Below are positions 39,001 through 46,359 of a stretch of 64,000 nt of DNA, one piece after another. A program made the translations under genes and the position numbers. This stretch comes from Amycolatopsis coloradensis (GTDB lineage Bacteria; Actinomycetota; Actinomycetes; Mycobacteriales; Pseudonocardiaceae), in assembly GCF_001953865.1 (NCBI RefSeq), contig NZ_MQUQ01000015.1, positions 1 to 64,000 of the forward strand, written 5' to 3'. The notes below the pieces were generated by a model, which ran no database searches, was not told the origin of the DNA, and worked only from the letters and a program-made list of their open reading frames with translations. Numbering within the stretch: position 1 is the first letter of the stretch; the number at the start of each line of letters is the position of its first letter.

Positions 39001-40085
39001 ACGACGAGCAGCCACCGGGAAACCGGGCCGATGGCGAGCGGTTCCTGAACGATCCCGAGGTCGCGGCCGCGGTGGACGGACTCGACCCGGACAAGAAGCG
39101 GGCCGTTCACGAGGACGAAAATGGGGTCAAGCACGACGTCGGGCCGATGCGGGACTTCATCCGCGAACACCTGCCCGCGCATCCGGAACTCGTCCGTCTG
39201 ATGGAGCATCCGGACAACGCGTACCTGCGGGCTTCGCTGCTGAACAACCCGATGACCATCGGCAGCCTGCTGCTGCACCCGGAAGCCATCCCGATCCTCG
39301 AAGACGCCTTGCGTGACGTCGAGGAACGCGGTTTCCAGATGATCGACGACGTCCGTCAGGACGGCCCCGGCGACACGCCGCTGACCCAGGATCAACGGGA
39401 CCTCGCGAACGCGGCGGCCGACATCGTCGCCGACGTGGAGCCCCGCGATCAGTACCACTCCGGATTCGATCGCGCGGACAAGGGCGACCCCGGGAAGATC
39501 CAGGAGTTCCTGGACGCCGAGCGGGAGGCGTGGCCGCAGAACCAGGGCGACCTCAACCGGATCGCCGAACGGATCGCGGCGGAGAACAACGGTGACGCGT
39601 CGGGCAGGCCCGGTCCGAAGGACGACGACCGCGCGAAGGCGAAGATCGCGGATTACGAAGGTGACGCGTCGAAACTCACCGATCTGGTGGGCGTGAAGAT
39701 CCAGTTCGACACGCTGGCCGACGTCTACAACGCGCTGAACGCGGTGATGGCCGATCCGGATCTCCGGATCGTCAGCTTCGACGACCGGTTCGCGAGTCCG
39801 CAGGACAGCGGGTACCGCGATCTGCAGATGAACGTCCGGCTGCCGAACGGGCACGTCGCCGAACTGCGGCTGCATCTGAGGCACATCGACACCGTCTCGG
39901 CCTACGAACACGCCCTGTTCGAGGTCCGCCGCGACTTCCCGACGTACAACCGGACACTGGACGAGAACAACAAGAAGCGGCTGACCCCGGAACAGGCGCT
40001 GCTGGAGGCCGCGCTGATGGACCGGGTCCGGGAGAAGTTCATGACCGGGCTCCGGAAGGGCCTGCCGCCGGAGGAGAACACGTGA
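33030..40085 (+). CDS. giant multi-toxin-domain effector with CpnT-like N-terminus
   Basis: 2351 residues. Residues 1-100 are WXG-like (W61-x-G63), 109-137 strongly hydrophobic, 138-330 helical and Gly/Ala-rich: together resembling the N-terminus of CpnT-type proteins. Residues 330-580 are Ser/Ala-rich and 581-871 proline/glutamine-rich linkers. Then come an ADP-ribosyltransferase-like domain (891-1135; R1012/R1013, S1043-T-S, E1081-R-E1083), a papain-fold domain (1237-1407) with serine at the catalytic cysteine position (S1282), a second ART-like domain (about 1445-1660; R1554, S1585-S-T, E1623-R-E1625), a papain-fold domain with intact C1809, H1890 and D1905, and a RelA/SpoT-like domain (about 2188-2320, GYRDLQMNV and AELRLHL). 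I infer a type VII-exported polymorphic toxin. The GTG at 33030 is the start; ATG 33036 is possible. Confidence 0.85.
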   Translation: MGMEMPDAVKWLLPIVVGESWPEGDEDKLRELRDAWHNASKAVQPIADTATKGATEVLGGWTGEGAEKFAEAWKKFIEGDEAYFKSLADSSKALGDSCNATALDVEYTKYMIIISLVILAAQIVAMLAAAAVTFGGSTAGIAPAQIATRMTVQMIFRQLMQKLAQEGFKKVAKELLEKLLKEGLKKIGKEVLQNTAMNLAMDAGIQGLQMAKGDRDSWDFSKTKDSAISGAVDGVVGAGSSSIGKGATKGLSDSVGGQIVDSAARGAVRGAAEGVASTVGQAAVTGDLDKLSAKDVLMGASGGAVGGGVDGAKSQIGDIRAANTPGATTAGDGAPEPRVDSGDSGTPPRSSDPSSNRDSSSRGDSSSSRSDSSTSDSDRDSSSGGGSSESRARTADGSPPSDRVSQSSAQAPERPADAPANTGDGQRAASPAQTQNAPAAADNGAGQQQAPAAQTPAQTPAQAPAASPASSPAQSGGMPPAASSGAPASSGAPASSSAPASSSAPASSGGPSSTGGPAPTGGPSSTGGATPTGAPASSGGPSSTGAPAPTGGPSSSGGAPASTGAPSTSGGSSSGGYGMAPNSGPNTGGYGPPPGSGPAPGGFPPPGGGQPNRPHDGVQAAGLSGNNGPQQPRFDQPPGQMPFQGQPMQPPPQGPPGGFPPPPPQGGGHGPARGPQGPMGPRPTGPPPPQHPGNGGHPQDRRMGGPPDRLQQRSQQPPPQGPPGQRPQQPPRPQQPPQGYQGRPPQGPGPQGGVPPRPQQPPPGQHPGQRGPVGYPPPPPRPQHPGNGPFPGNRGPVPPPPPGHPGQPPRHPGQQPGRPMPPGAEPPRFGGPQPQRPPQVPAPHPGHDGNVPPDRTQQQQQQPPQQHAPAEPVPQDTDLPKDVDAPPDTVSTVDEPYLTDPDFHTDDPAAYRALAETQIDKRGFDPETGEARSEQVRREGLAKRDAHEDPRVRDMSDQGAYAVHSYTRTDMAERITHAQRHGGPELDALRPHIEAITSGLNEMPAYEGVVSRRVNFNGNDSAIHGFLEAHAKGQVIVDPQMLSTSRVTPEHPRSTFPGEVEMRIQSKTGRHIEDLASLKDEREVLMKSATQLRVTDVKMGPGHPEHPDYKKRLDDGSPNDLPKWIVECEEVVAGEDGHLSPDEVQQKVAERREHNNAEQERLAQEEAARDEQLRRDHPELFQNKGFASLDTKISDGKGGWVDAADAPVREIPKPREHVPDGGWSELAKPLEDGGTPVIHAGSAETPHQQVRLVMDELPAIGEANTRNYYAPESWKDGYQTNSAEALVAFEDRMNGGDAVAAPSASGSPLQHVSDRLGGQWSDRNGFADIARELGERPVGARTAVAFEHHAAAEPNAPEGSPRSKDRIETRIVAAVNTPHGVVFADPMTGRLATLPDDPASLKAMPMGGGDAPHVHTPEAPEAPEAPKTDLDIAERLKGPEETPPRLDESYVGDENFRGSPEDHKSLRDRYDSADLAEQAREKALKRLEASPLKDRVSPEAAEAIYSYSREHAYAINDANRRGETHPDFENAQRSTRAIVGALHELPDFHGEAIRGIDTKGDVRAAGIMAAHYEVGQTVPEPTMTSSTIKTSPDTKSKFGEDVEIHIVSKTGKDVSSLAENPGEREAINKPATQLYVHSKEFKTPPLVDRPKWVIHAEEVTPGDPRYLDADTAKQKMDERRARHAAEAPELARLAQERSMARLGGFDEPQTPRLTTENPAEHGVADADKGPEYGEQPAQDHDTLESPVPERDYSSLAVATNPPSEPAIHAGSASPEQQAAYVRDRHPRLGEVNPHFNDSDALANGYRSNCTRTPGAYMDRLNGIDSTADPLLMHEMDSRGTLEHVEERFGGQFSDRADYDTVIREMRDLPTGHHAVVAVKYLDENGVERGHVAMVANTRDGVAFIDPQSGALMNLPHPPLGVRLMHVGVPETPAAQHTDGHTTRTETSPTRPVDPRIAFARDDTPDVQPSRIGPDGRPVVTPPHDAGYGMAHDEQPPGNRADGERFLNDPEVAAAVDGLDPDKKRAVHEDENGVKHDVGPMRDFIREHLPAHPELVRLMEHPDNAYLRASLLNNPMTIGSLLLHPEAIPILEDALRDVEERGFQMIDDVRQDGPGDTPLTQDQRDLANAAADIVADVEPRDQYHSGFDRADKGDPGKIQEFLDAEREAWPQNQGDLNRIAERIAAENNGDASGRPGPKDDDRAKAKIADYEGDASKLTDLVGVKIQFDTLADVYNALNAVMADPDLRIVSFDDRFASPQDSGYRDLQMNVRLPNGHVAELRLHLRHIDTVSAYEHALFEVRRDFPTYNRTLDENNKKRLTPEQALLEAALMDRVREKFMTGLRKGLPPEENT
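34473..34544 (+). repeat. 18-bp tandem repeats in the effector linker
   Basis: Four tandem copies of an 18-bp unit (gcttcgtccggtgccccg and a close variant) encode repeated GAPASS blocks; degenerate copies encoding GGPSST and GGPAPT continue to about 34730. The linker length is therefore likely to vary between strains. Confidence 0.85.
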
Positions 40086-40549
40086 TCCAGACCCCGTCCT
40101 TCTACACCTACTTCGGGAAGACCTACCGCATCGAGTCGACTCCCGACGGCGGCCTCACCGGTTACCTGCTCAACCCCCGCACTGGTGAGTTCGACGAGAA
40201 GCCGGAGCACGTGCGTGAGGTCATGTGGGCGATGGCGAGTTCGGACATCAGCAAGGTGCCCGAGGAGAAGTTCGTCCAGGAGACCGAGCGGGCCCGCGCG
40301 TATGAGCTCAAGGGCGCGGGACCGGTCTTCGCGCTCTACGAGACCATCGACGGCTTGTACGAACAGGCCCGGCGAGAAGGACGCGGGCTGGAGCCGCAGG
40401 AATCGGCGTTGATCCGGTCGCTGCGCAAACGCACCTTCAAGATGTGGGAGGACGAACTGGCCCGCCGCGCCGCCGGGGAACCGCCGTCGTTCCGGGCGGA
40501 ACCACGTTTCCCCGAATACAAACCACCGGCGGAAGGGGACAGCCAGTGA
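40082..40549 (+). CDS. candidate immunity protein of the effector
   Basis: A 155-residue soluble, charged protein with no family I recognise. Its GTG start overlaps the effector stop codon (GTGA at 40082-40085), so it is translationally coupled. A small gene directly behind a polymorphic toxin is the usual place of the immunity gene, and the toxin part nearest to it is the RelA/SpoT-like domain, so neutralising that domain is the simplest proposal. The C-terminus is proline-rich and it could instead be a chaperone. Confidence 0.6.
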   Translation: MIQTPSFYTYFGKTYRIESTPDGGLTGYLLNPRTGEFDEKPEHVREVMWAMASSDISKVPEEKFVQETERARAYELKGAGPVFALYETIDGLYEQARREGRGLEPQESALIRSLRKRTFKMWEDELARRAAGEPPSFRAEPRFPEYKPPAEGDSQ

Positions 40550-40577
40550 TCTCCTTCGACCGGCCGGACCGGGCGCG

Positions 40578-42056
40578 ATGATTCACGTGGAACAACTCAC
40601 TCCCGAAGAGCAGCGCGGCCTGCTGGTCGAGATCGGCAAGCTCATCCGGACGGGTGTCACCGACCCCGCCCACGCCGCGGTCGCCGATTTCCGGCAAGCG
40701 GGCACGCACACCGAACTCGAGGGCCACAACCTCGCGCCCGACTCCGGGCTGAACGATCTCTTCGGCAGGCTCCGCACCGGGATGTACGGCATCGGCCGGG
40801 GAACCTGGTTGCAGTCGAGGTTCACGCTCAAACCCGACGGCACCTTCGATTTCGACTTCACCCTCGACGACGAACCGGCCTGGACCAAGACACCGGCGTC
40901 TTCGGCGTATCCGGACGAGCTGGCCGCGTTCCCGCGCGAGGACGAGCACATCCCGGACTGGTGGCGGCTGCGCGCGCAACTGCCGTTGCGCGTCGAATTC
41001 CGGAACGCCCGGATCGTCGACTCCTACACCGAGGGCGAGCCACCGGTGGTCGACAGACCGGAGCTGGACGAATCCGAAGCGCCGCTGGTCGCGCAGTACC
41101 TCGAGCGGGAACCGGCGATCCTGTCGGGCAGCGGGCTCGGTAAGGACATCTTCCAGCCGGACGCCGACGGCGACGTGCCGGAGAGCTACCACACCGACGG
41201 CACCTGGATCTGGCACGCGTCCGTGCCGCACTACCTGCGGAAGTACGGGATCCCGCCGGAGCCCGACCTGGTCGAGCACATCCGGGGGCAGCGGTTCCAG
41301 CCGCCGTACGTCGAACACCTCGTGCGGCGGACGGCGGAGGCGGATCTGCTGGGCAAGCCGAGGCCGAAACCGGGCCGCTCCGACGTCAAGAAGACCGAGG
41401 GCGACATCGCCGCGGAGCTGGAGACGTCGCCGAATCCCACCTTGGCCGACGAAGGGCTCCTGGTCGTCCTGGTCAGCAGGCTCGGCGAGCACGCCGTCTG
41501 GCCGGAGGCGTACCGCATCGGGGACCGCGCGGACGGTGCCTGGTGCCTCAACTTCACCGAGAAGGGCTGGGAGGTCGCCGCCTACTCCGGCGATGTCCCG
41601 GTGTCGCCGAAGTACTTCGAAAAGCTCGAAGACGCGGCTCACCAGCTTCTCGGCGCCGTCCTGCTTCATCCGGCGAGGATGACCGCCGGGCACGAAACCC
41701 CGCTGGAGACCGCGAAGGAACTCGCCGACTGGCCGGTGCAGGCGGCACCGGGTGAGCCTCCCCTCACGTTGCTCCGCAACAAGCGCGTCAGCCGGATGGT
41801 CGCCGGTACGGTCGTACTGCGGTTCGGCGAGGAAACCGGCAATCTGGTGCACCACGGAGGAGTACGGTTCGCCACGACGTCCCTGCCGCTGGAACGGGAG
41901 CGCGTCGGAGGGACCTACCGGCTGCGCCGCCCGCTCCACGTGATCACCGGTGTCACCGTCCCCTGGGCGAACATGCCTGGTGGGGCGGTGGCCTACGTGC
42001 TCCCGAGGACCATCGCCGAGCACGTGTCCGACGGCAGCCTGGAGAGGATCGAGTAG
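40578..42056 (+). CDS. TNT-related protein with YezG-like N-terminal domain
   Basis: A 492-residue protein. Residues 1-150 contain an immunity-like fold (TWLQSRFTLKPDGTFDFDF, AFPREDEHIPDWW) resembling YezG-type domains. The middle has a conserved block YHTDGTWIWHASVPHYLRKYG. Residues 395-492 match the tuberculosis necrotizing toxin (TNT) NAD glycohydrolase fold: RFGEETGNLVHHGGVRF, then PLHVITGVTVPWANMPGGAVAYVLP. In TNT the last block is GGGTQY with a catalytic glutamine; here it is GGAVAY, so activity is doubtful. No signal peptide is present. A paralogue lies at 47480. It may act as toxin, antitoxin or NAD-sensing partner. Confidence 0.72.
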   Translation: MIHVEQLTPEEQRGLLVEIGKLIRTGVTDPAHAAVADFRQAGTHTELEGHNLAPDSGLNDLFGRLRTGMYGIGRGTWLQSRFTLKPDGTFDFDFTLDDEPAWTKTPASSAYPDELAAFPREDEHIPDWWRLRAQLPLRVEFRNARIVDSYTEGEPPVVDRPELDESEAPLVAQYLEREPAILSGSGLGKDIFQPDADGDVPESYHTDGTWIWHASVPHYLRKYGIPPEPDLVEHIRGQRFQPPYVEHLVRRTAEADLLGKPRPKPGRSDVKKTEGDIAAELETSPNPTLADEGLLVVLVSRLGEHAVWPEAYRIGDRADGAWCLNFTEKGWEVAAYSGDVPVSPKYFEKLEDAAHQLLGAVLLHPARMTAGHETPLETAKELADWPVQAAPGEPPLTLLRNKRVSRMVAGTVVLRFGEETGNLVHHGGVRFATTSLPLERERVGGTYRLRRPLHVITGVTVPWANMPGGAVAYVLPRTIAEHVSDGSLERIE

Positions 42057-44303
42057 GTGGAATCGGCGGAAGCGGTAGCCAAGGTCGAAGAGTGGCTGCG
42101 CGCGGTCCACGGTCCGGACGTGTCCGCACCGGGCGGCGCCGGCCTGCGCGTGAACCACGAAAAGGTCCTGCGCATCCCCGAGGGCTGGTCGGTCCCCTAC
42201 AACACGATCGCCTTCCTCGACGAGGGTCATGCCGAGAAGGAGATCTTCCCGCCGCCGTCGGTGCTCGTCCGCGAACCGGACGGCGAACTGCGCCAGGCGC
42301 ATCCGCAGCCTGGTGGGCTCAGCGTCCCGGTCGCGTTCCCCGGCCAGGAGGCGTGGCGCGAGGTCGTCGACCCCGAATACGCGAAGGCCGGGCTCGGTGA
42401 CCTAGGGGTTCCCCTGCAGGTCGTCGCGGGCTGGGTCAAGGTCAACTCGGAAGGCGTGCAGACCGGCGAAGAACGGGAGAACCCCGAGTACAAGGCCGGT
42501 CCGGTCCGCCGCGGTTATCCGAAACCGGAGAACAGGCTCGAAACGCTGCTGTCGTTCGCCAGCGTCGGCTGGCTGACCAGGGAACAGCTGCTCATCGGGC
42601 TGCTGCGCTGCGAGGTCTACGTCCCGGTCGACCTGGCGTCCGGCAAGACGGAGCGGTTCTACTTCAACGAGGAACGTGCCGAGCTGAGGGTGTTCAGCTC
42701 GACCAGGAACCTCCCTTCCCGCGAACACGGGTACTGGAAGGTCGACATCGCCACACTGGCCGGGTACGAGAGTCCGCCGAACCTCGTGATCAACGGCGGC
42801 CCCGCGACGTTCGAGGACGTCAGCGGCGCGGAACTCGCCGAGACCGCGTCGAAGTTCCCGCGCCGGGACGCGTCCGTCGACGTCTACGAGCGCTGTCCGG
42901 AAGCGGATCCCGAGCTGGCGGCCCTCGCCGCCGACACCGCGGCGAAGATGGGCCTGCCCGAACCGGTGAAGCCGCCGCTGGCCGCCGCCGAACGGGCACG
43001 CCGCCGCGGCTTCGAACTCAGCGTCGAGGAATGCCAGAAGACCGTCCTCGGCCAATCGTGGCTGGCGGCGCTCAGGCGGCCGGAACCGCCGCGCGGCCGC
43101 CCGAACGACCTTCGGGCGAACGGCCTGGCGCCGGGCTACGACAACGAGGGGCAGATCCAGCCGCGTCTGGACACCTTCGGCAAGTACTTCGACCGAGACC
43201 GCTCCAGCTCGCGCTACGGCTGGCAGCGCGTCACGGGCGCGTACGTGGGCTTCGCGCTCGGCGAGGCTCTCGGGGCGGCCGTCGACCGGATGCGGCTCGA
43301 TGAGATCCACAGCACCTACGGCCCGGACGGCGTCACCGATTTGCCTGTCGCGTTCGACCTGCCCGGCCGGATCGGACCGCTCACCCAGCGGCTGCTGTTC
43401 TACACCGAGGCCGTGATCCGCAGCCCGCATCGCGAGCAGCCGGAGAACCGCGACGCCGAAAGAGCGCTCGGGACGGTCGCCCGCAACTCGCTGATGCGCT
43501 GGCTGCACACCCAGGGCGCGCCGCTGGACAACGCCGACGGCTGGCTGGTGAAGGTGCCGGAACTGCGGGTCCGCCGCACCCCCGACGACGCGGAACTGAA
43601 CGCCTACCACGCGCTGGCGACCATCTCGCCGACGGCGATGCCGCTGAGCGGGCCGGACGCGCTGGTCGCGGCGCTGCCGGCGGCGATGACCGCGGCCGGA
43701 CCCGGCACCGCGATGAGCGGCGGCGTCCGCCAGGCGGTGCGTGACCTGGTTTCAGTCACCCACCCCGGCGAGATCGACGTCGAGGTGGCGACCTACCTGA
43801 CCTGGCTGTTCGAACCGGCGCTGACCTCGGAGGCGTTCAGCTACCCGGTCTGGAACACCTCCCGCGAGATCTTCAGCGAGCAGAACCCGCACCAGCGGGG
43901 ACCGGTCTGGGCGGATCTCAAGGCGATGGTCGCGGAATCGGTGCCGTTCTTCGGCAAACACGGCCTGCCCGATCTGCGGGTCCCGGAGCTGATCGGCGAC
44001 GGCAAGGGCACGCTTTCGGTGCTGGGCCGCGCGTTCGCGGCGCTGTCCGGGTTCGAGAACTACCCGGAGCAGGCGCTGCTGCGGGCGGTCAACCACTCGG
44101 GCCGCAGCGCGGTCACCGGCGCCATCGCCGGTGCGCTGCTCGGCGCCCGCACCGGCATTCCCGGCCTGCCGCAGAAGTGGATCGAGCAGCTGGAACTGCG
44201 CCACCTGGTGGAGAACATCGCCACGGACGCGTTCTGGCACTTCGACCGCCATTCGGCGCTGCACGAGGTCGACGGCTGGTCGCAGCGGTATCCCCGCTGG
44301 TGA
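42057..44303 (+). CDS. YrhB/SseB/degenerate ADP-ribosylglycohydrolase fusion
   Basis: A 748-residue protein starting on the base after the previous stop. Residues 1-60 resemble the immunity domain YrhB/Imm35 (VEEWLRAVHGP, WSVPYNTIAF). Residues 155-260 resemble an SseB N-terminal domain (GWLTREQLLIGLLRCEVYVPV). Residues 395-748 have an ADP-ribosylglycohydrolase fold, but the metal-binding TDDTQM motif has become GPLTQRLLF and GDSD has become GRSA (in NHSGRSAVTG). The protein should therefore not hydrolyse ADP-ribosyl bonds; it may bind ADP-ribosylated targets or the toxin. Confidence 0.72.
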   Translation: MESAEAVAKVEEWLRAVHGPDVSAPGGAGLRVNHEKVLRIPEGWSVPYNTIAFLDEGHAEKEIFPPPSVLVREPDGELRQAHPQPGGLSVPVAFPGQEAWREVVDPEYAKAGLGDLGVPLQVVAGWVKVNSEGVQTGEERENPEYKAGPVRRGYPKPENRLETLLSFASVGWLTREQLLIGLLRCEVYVPVDLASGKTERFYFNEERAELRVFSSTRNLPSREHGYWKVDIATLAGYESPPNLVINGGPATFEDVSGAELAETASKFPRRDASVDVYERCPEADPELAALAADTAAKMGLPEPVKPPLAAAERARRRGFELSVEECQKTVLGQSWLAALRRPEPPRGRPNDLRANGLAPGYDNEGQIQPRLDTFGKYFDRDRSSSRYGWQRVTGAYVGFALGEALGAAVDRMRLDEIHSTYGPDGVTDLPVAFDLPGRIGPLTQRLLFYTEAVIRSPHREQPENRDAERALGTVARNSLMRWLHTQGAPLDNADGWLVKVPELRVRRTPDDAELNAYHALATISPTAMPLSGPDALVAALPAAMTAAGPGTAMSGGVRQAVRDLVSVTHPGEIDVEVATYLTWLFEPALTSEAFSYPVWNTSREIFSEQNPHQRGPVWADLKAMVAESVPFFGKHGLPDLRVPELIGDGKGTLSVLGRAFAALSGFENYPEQALLRAVNHSGRSAVTGAIAGALLGARTGIPGLPQKWIEQLELRHLVENIATDAFWHFDRHSALHEVDGWSQRYPRW

Positions 44304-44328
44304 GCTTGGTGATTCTGGAATGGGGACG

Positions 44329-46359
44329 ATGAACGAAGAGGAAGCCGTCAGCCGCGTCGAAGAGTGGCTGGCGGGCCGAGGGGGCGAGGGGACCGGCGCG
44401 TTGCGCCTCCGTCGCGAGTACGTGGTGCGCGCGACCGACGGCTGGAACGTCACCTACAACACCGTCGGCTGGCTCGACGGGACCGATCCCGGCGCGGGCC
44501 TGTTCCCCAGCCCGGTCGCGTTCGTCCCGGACGACGGCGGTGAGATCCGGCTCGACCTGGAGCTGATGGCGGTTTCGGCGGCCGGCGGCGACGACAGCGA
44601 CGCGTTCACCCGATGGGCCGAGGTCGTCGACCCCGAATTCGATCCCGCCGCGGTCCCCGGCCTGCCCGTGCCGAAGGCCGCGATCGTGCGCTGGGAGCAG
44701 CACACGCTGTACGGCGAGCCGACCGGCGCGGTCCGCGCCAATCCGGATCACCGGCCGGGGCCGCGGTTCTCCGGACGGCCGAAACCGGAAAGCGACGTCG
44801 AGACGCTCCTCGGTTACCTTCGCGTCGAGTGGATCACTCCGGAGGAGTTCGTCCACTGGATGCTCGATCTCGACGTGCTCGCCCCGGCGAAGGACGGCCA
44901 TCTGCAGGTCCGCGACTTCGGGGACGCCGGGGCCAGGTTCGTCGTCTACACCTCCGAGGCACAGGTCCCGTCGGAGTACACGGTCTGGCAGCGGGTCCAG
45001 CCTCGCGTGCTCCTGCGCCGGGCGAAGGACACTCCCGGCGTCGGCCTGCTGGTGAACCCGGGCAGGCCGGAGACCTTCAACGTCTACCCGGAGACCCTGC
45101 GTCAGGTCGCCGATCTCGAACTTCCGAAAGGCACCGAGCGCCCGGAGTCCGTCGGACGTCCCGCGTACTTCAGCGGGGAGTACGACGGCGTGGCCACCGC
45201 GAATCTGCGGAGCCTCGTCGACCAGGCCAGGGACAACGGCTACCCCCTGAGCCCCGACGAACTCACCCGCTATGTCCGCGCCGCGACGCTGTCGTTCGAG
45301 CGCTCCCGGGCGAAGTACGACGGCCGTCCGCTGCCGGAACTGCCCGAAGACCTGTTCGCCAACGGCCTGGTGACGCACTTATACGACGACGGCCAGCCGC
45401 GCCCGGTCGCTTGGACGTTCGGGAAGTTCCACAACCCGACGCTCCCTGTCGGTAGCTTCGCGTATCCGCGGCTTCTCGGCGCGTACGTGGGCTTCGCGCT
45501 CGGGGACGCGCTCGGCTCGGGAGCGGACCCGGCGGACGGCCTGCCGATGGGCGGACTGACGCGGCAACTGCTGTTCCACACCGAGTCGGTGATCCGAGGA
45601 CTGGACCCGACCCCGGACAAGGCCGAGATCCCGGCGTCGCTGCCCGCGGGCGGACGGCCGGACGGCTGGGTGGCCAAGGCCACCGAAGGCGCGGGCCCGG
45701 CTCCCGCCGAGTTCTCGGCGATGCTGGCGACCGCGCTGGCCGCGACGGTGACCGGCGGCGTGGAAGGTCCCGCCGACAACGCCTTCTACGCGATGAAGGT
45801 GGTTCGTGAGCTGGTCGGTTCCGCGGCCGGGCACGAGGTCGTCCACGGCGCCGAACTGCTGGTGAACCTGTTCCGCGCCCAGCTCGCGGCCCGGAACGGC
45901 GAGCCGGCGGTGGCGAACTTCCTCGAAGGCTTCGACGAGTACAGCGGCGAGGTCGGCGACCTGGTCAAGACCGTGCTCGACCTCCGGAACGACTTTGGCG
46001 GAGACGACGTCGAGCAGTTCGACAGCATCGGCGACGGCCGGACGCCGCTTTCGGTGCTGGGCAGGGCGTTGTTCGCCGCCGCCAAACGCGGCCACGACGC
46101 CGAGGCGGCGCTGGCACTGGCCGCCCGCGGCGGCGCGGTGACCGGCGCGCTGACCGGGGCGATGGTGGGTGCCAGGCTGACCGTGCCCGGCCTGCCGGAG
46201 TCGTGGCTCGCCGCGTATTCCGGTCTCGGCGCCGTCGACGCCATGGCGGGCGACGCCTATTACTACTTCAACCGGTTCGGCCTGCCCCGCGAGCCCGAGG
46301 AGCGGCGTCGCTGGGACGCGAAACGGTATCCACGAGGAGATCAGCGAACAAATGCGTGA
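44329..46359 (+). CDS. second YrhB/SseB/degenerate ADP-ribosylglycohydrolase fusion
   Basis: A 676-residue paralogue of the preceding protein with the same domain order: YrhB-like (residues 1-60), SseB-like (about 150-255) and a glycohydrolase-like C-terminal part (about 370-676, GAYVGFALGDALGSG). The metal-binding motifs are even more decayed: GGLTRQLLF in place of TDDT, and ARGGAVTGAL in place of NxGDSDTxGA. The ATG at 44329 aligns with the paralogue's start and has GGGGA upstream. It overlaps the active-looking glycohydrolase gene by eight bases. Confidence 0.72.
   Translation: MNEEEAVSRVEEWLAGRGGEGTGALRLRREYVVRATDGWNVTYNTVGWLDGTDPGAGLFPSPVAFVPDDGGEIRLDLELMAVSAAGGDDSDAFTRWAEVVDPEFDPAAVPGLPVPKAAIVRWEQHTLYGEPTGAVRANPDHRPGPRFSGRPKPESDVETLLGYLRVEWITPEEFVHWMLDLDVLAPAKDGHLQVRDFGDAGARFVVYTSEAQVPSEYTVWQRVQPRVLLRRAKDTPGVGLLVNPGRPETFNVYPETLRQVADLELPKGTERPESVGRPAYFSGEYDGVATANLRSLVDQARDNGYPLSPDELTRYVRAATLSFERSRAKYDGRPLPELPEDLFANGLVTHLYDDGQPRPVAWTFGKFHNPTLPVGSFAYPRLLGAYVGFALGDALGSGADPADGLPMGGLTRQLLFHTESVIRGLDPTPDKAEIPASLPAGGRPDGWVAKATEGAGPAPAEFSAMLATALAATVTGGVEGPADNAFYAMKVVRELVGSAAGHEVVHGAELLVNLFRAQLAARNGEPAVANFLEGFDEYSGEVGDLVKTVLDLRNDFGGDDVEQFDSIGDGRTPLSVLGRALFAAAKRGHDAEAALALAARGGAVTGALTGAMVGARLTVPGLPESWLAAYSGLGAVDAMAGDAYYYFNRFGLPREPEERRRWDAKRYPRGDQRTNA

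Noticed and set aside
35157..39911. Long minus-strand open frames inside the giant effector gene
   Set aside because: They arise from G+C codon bias of the effector and show only arginine- and valine-rich text without domain signatures.
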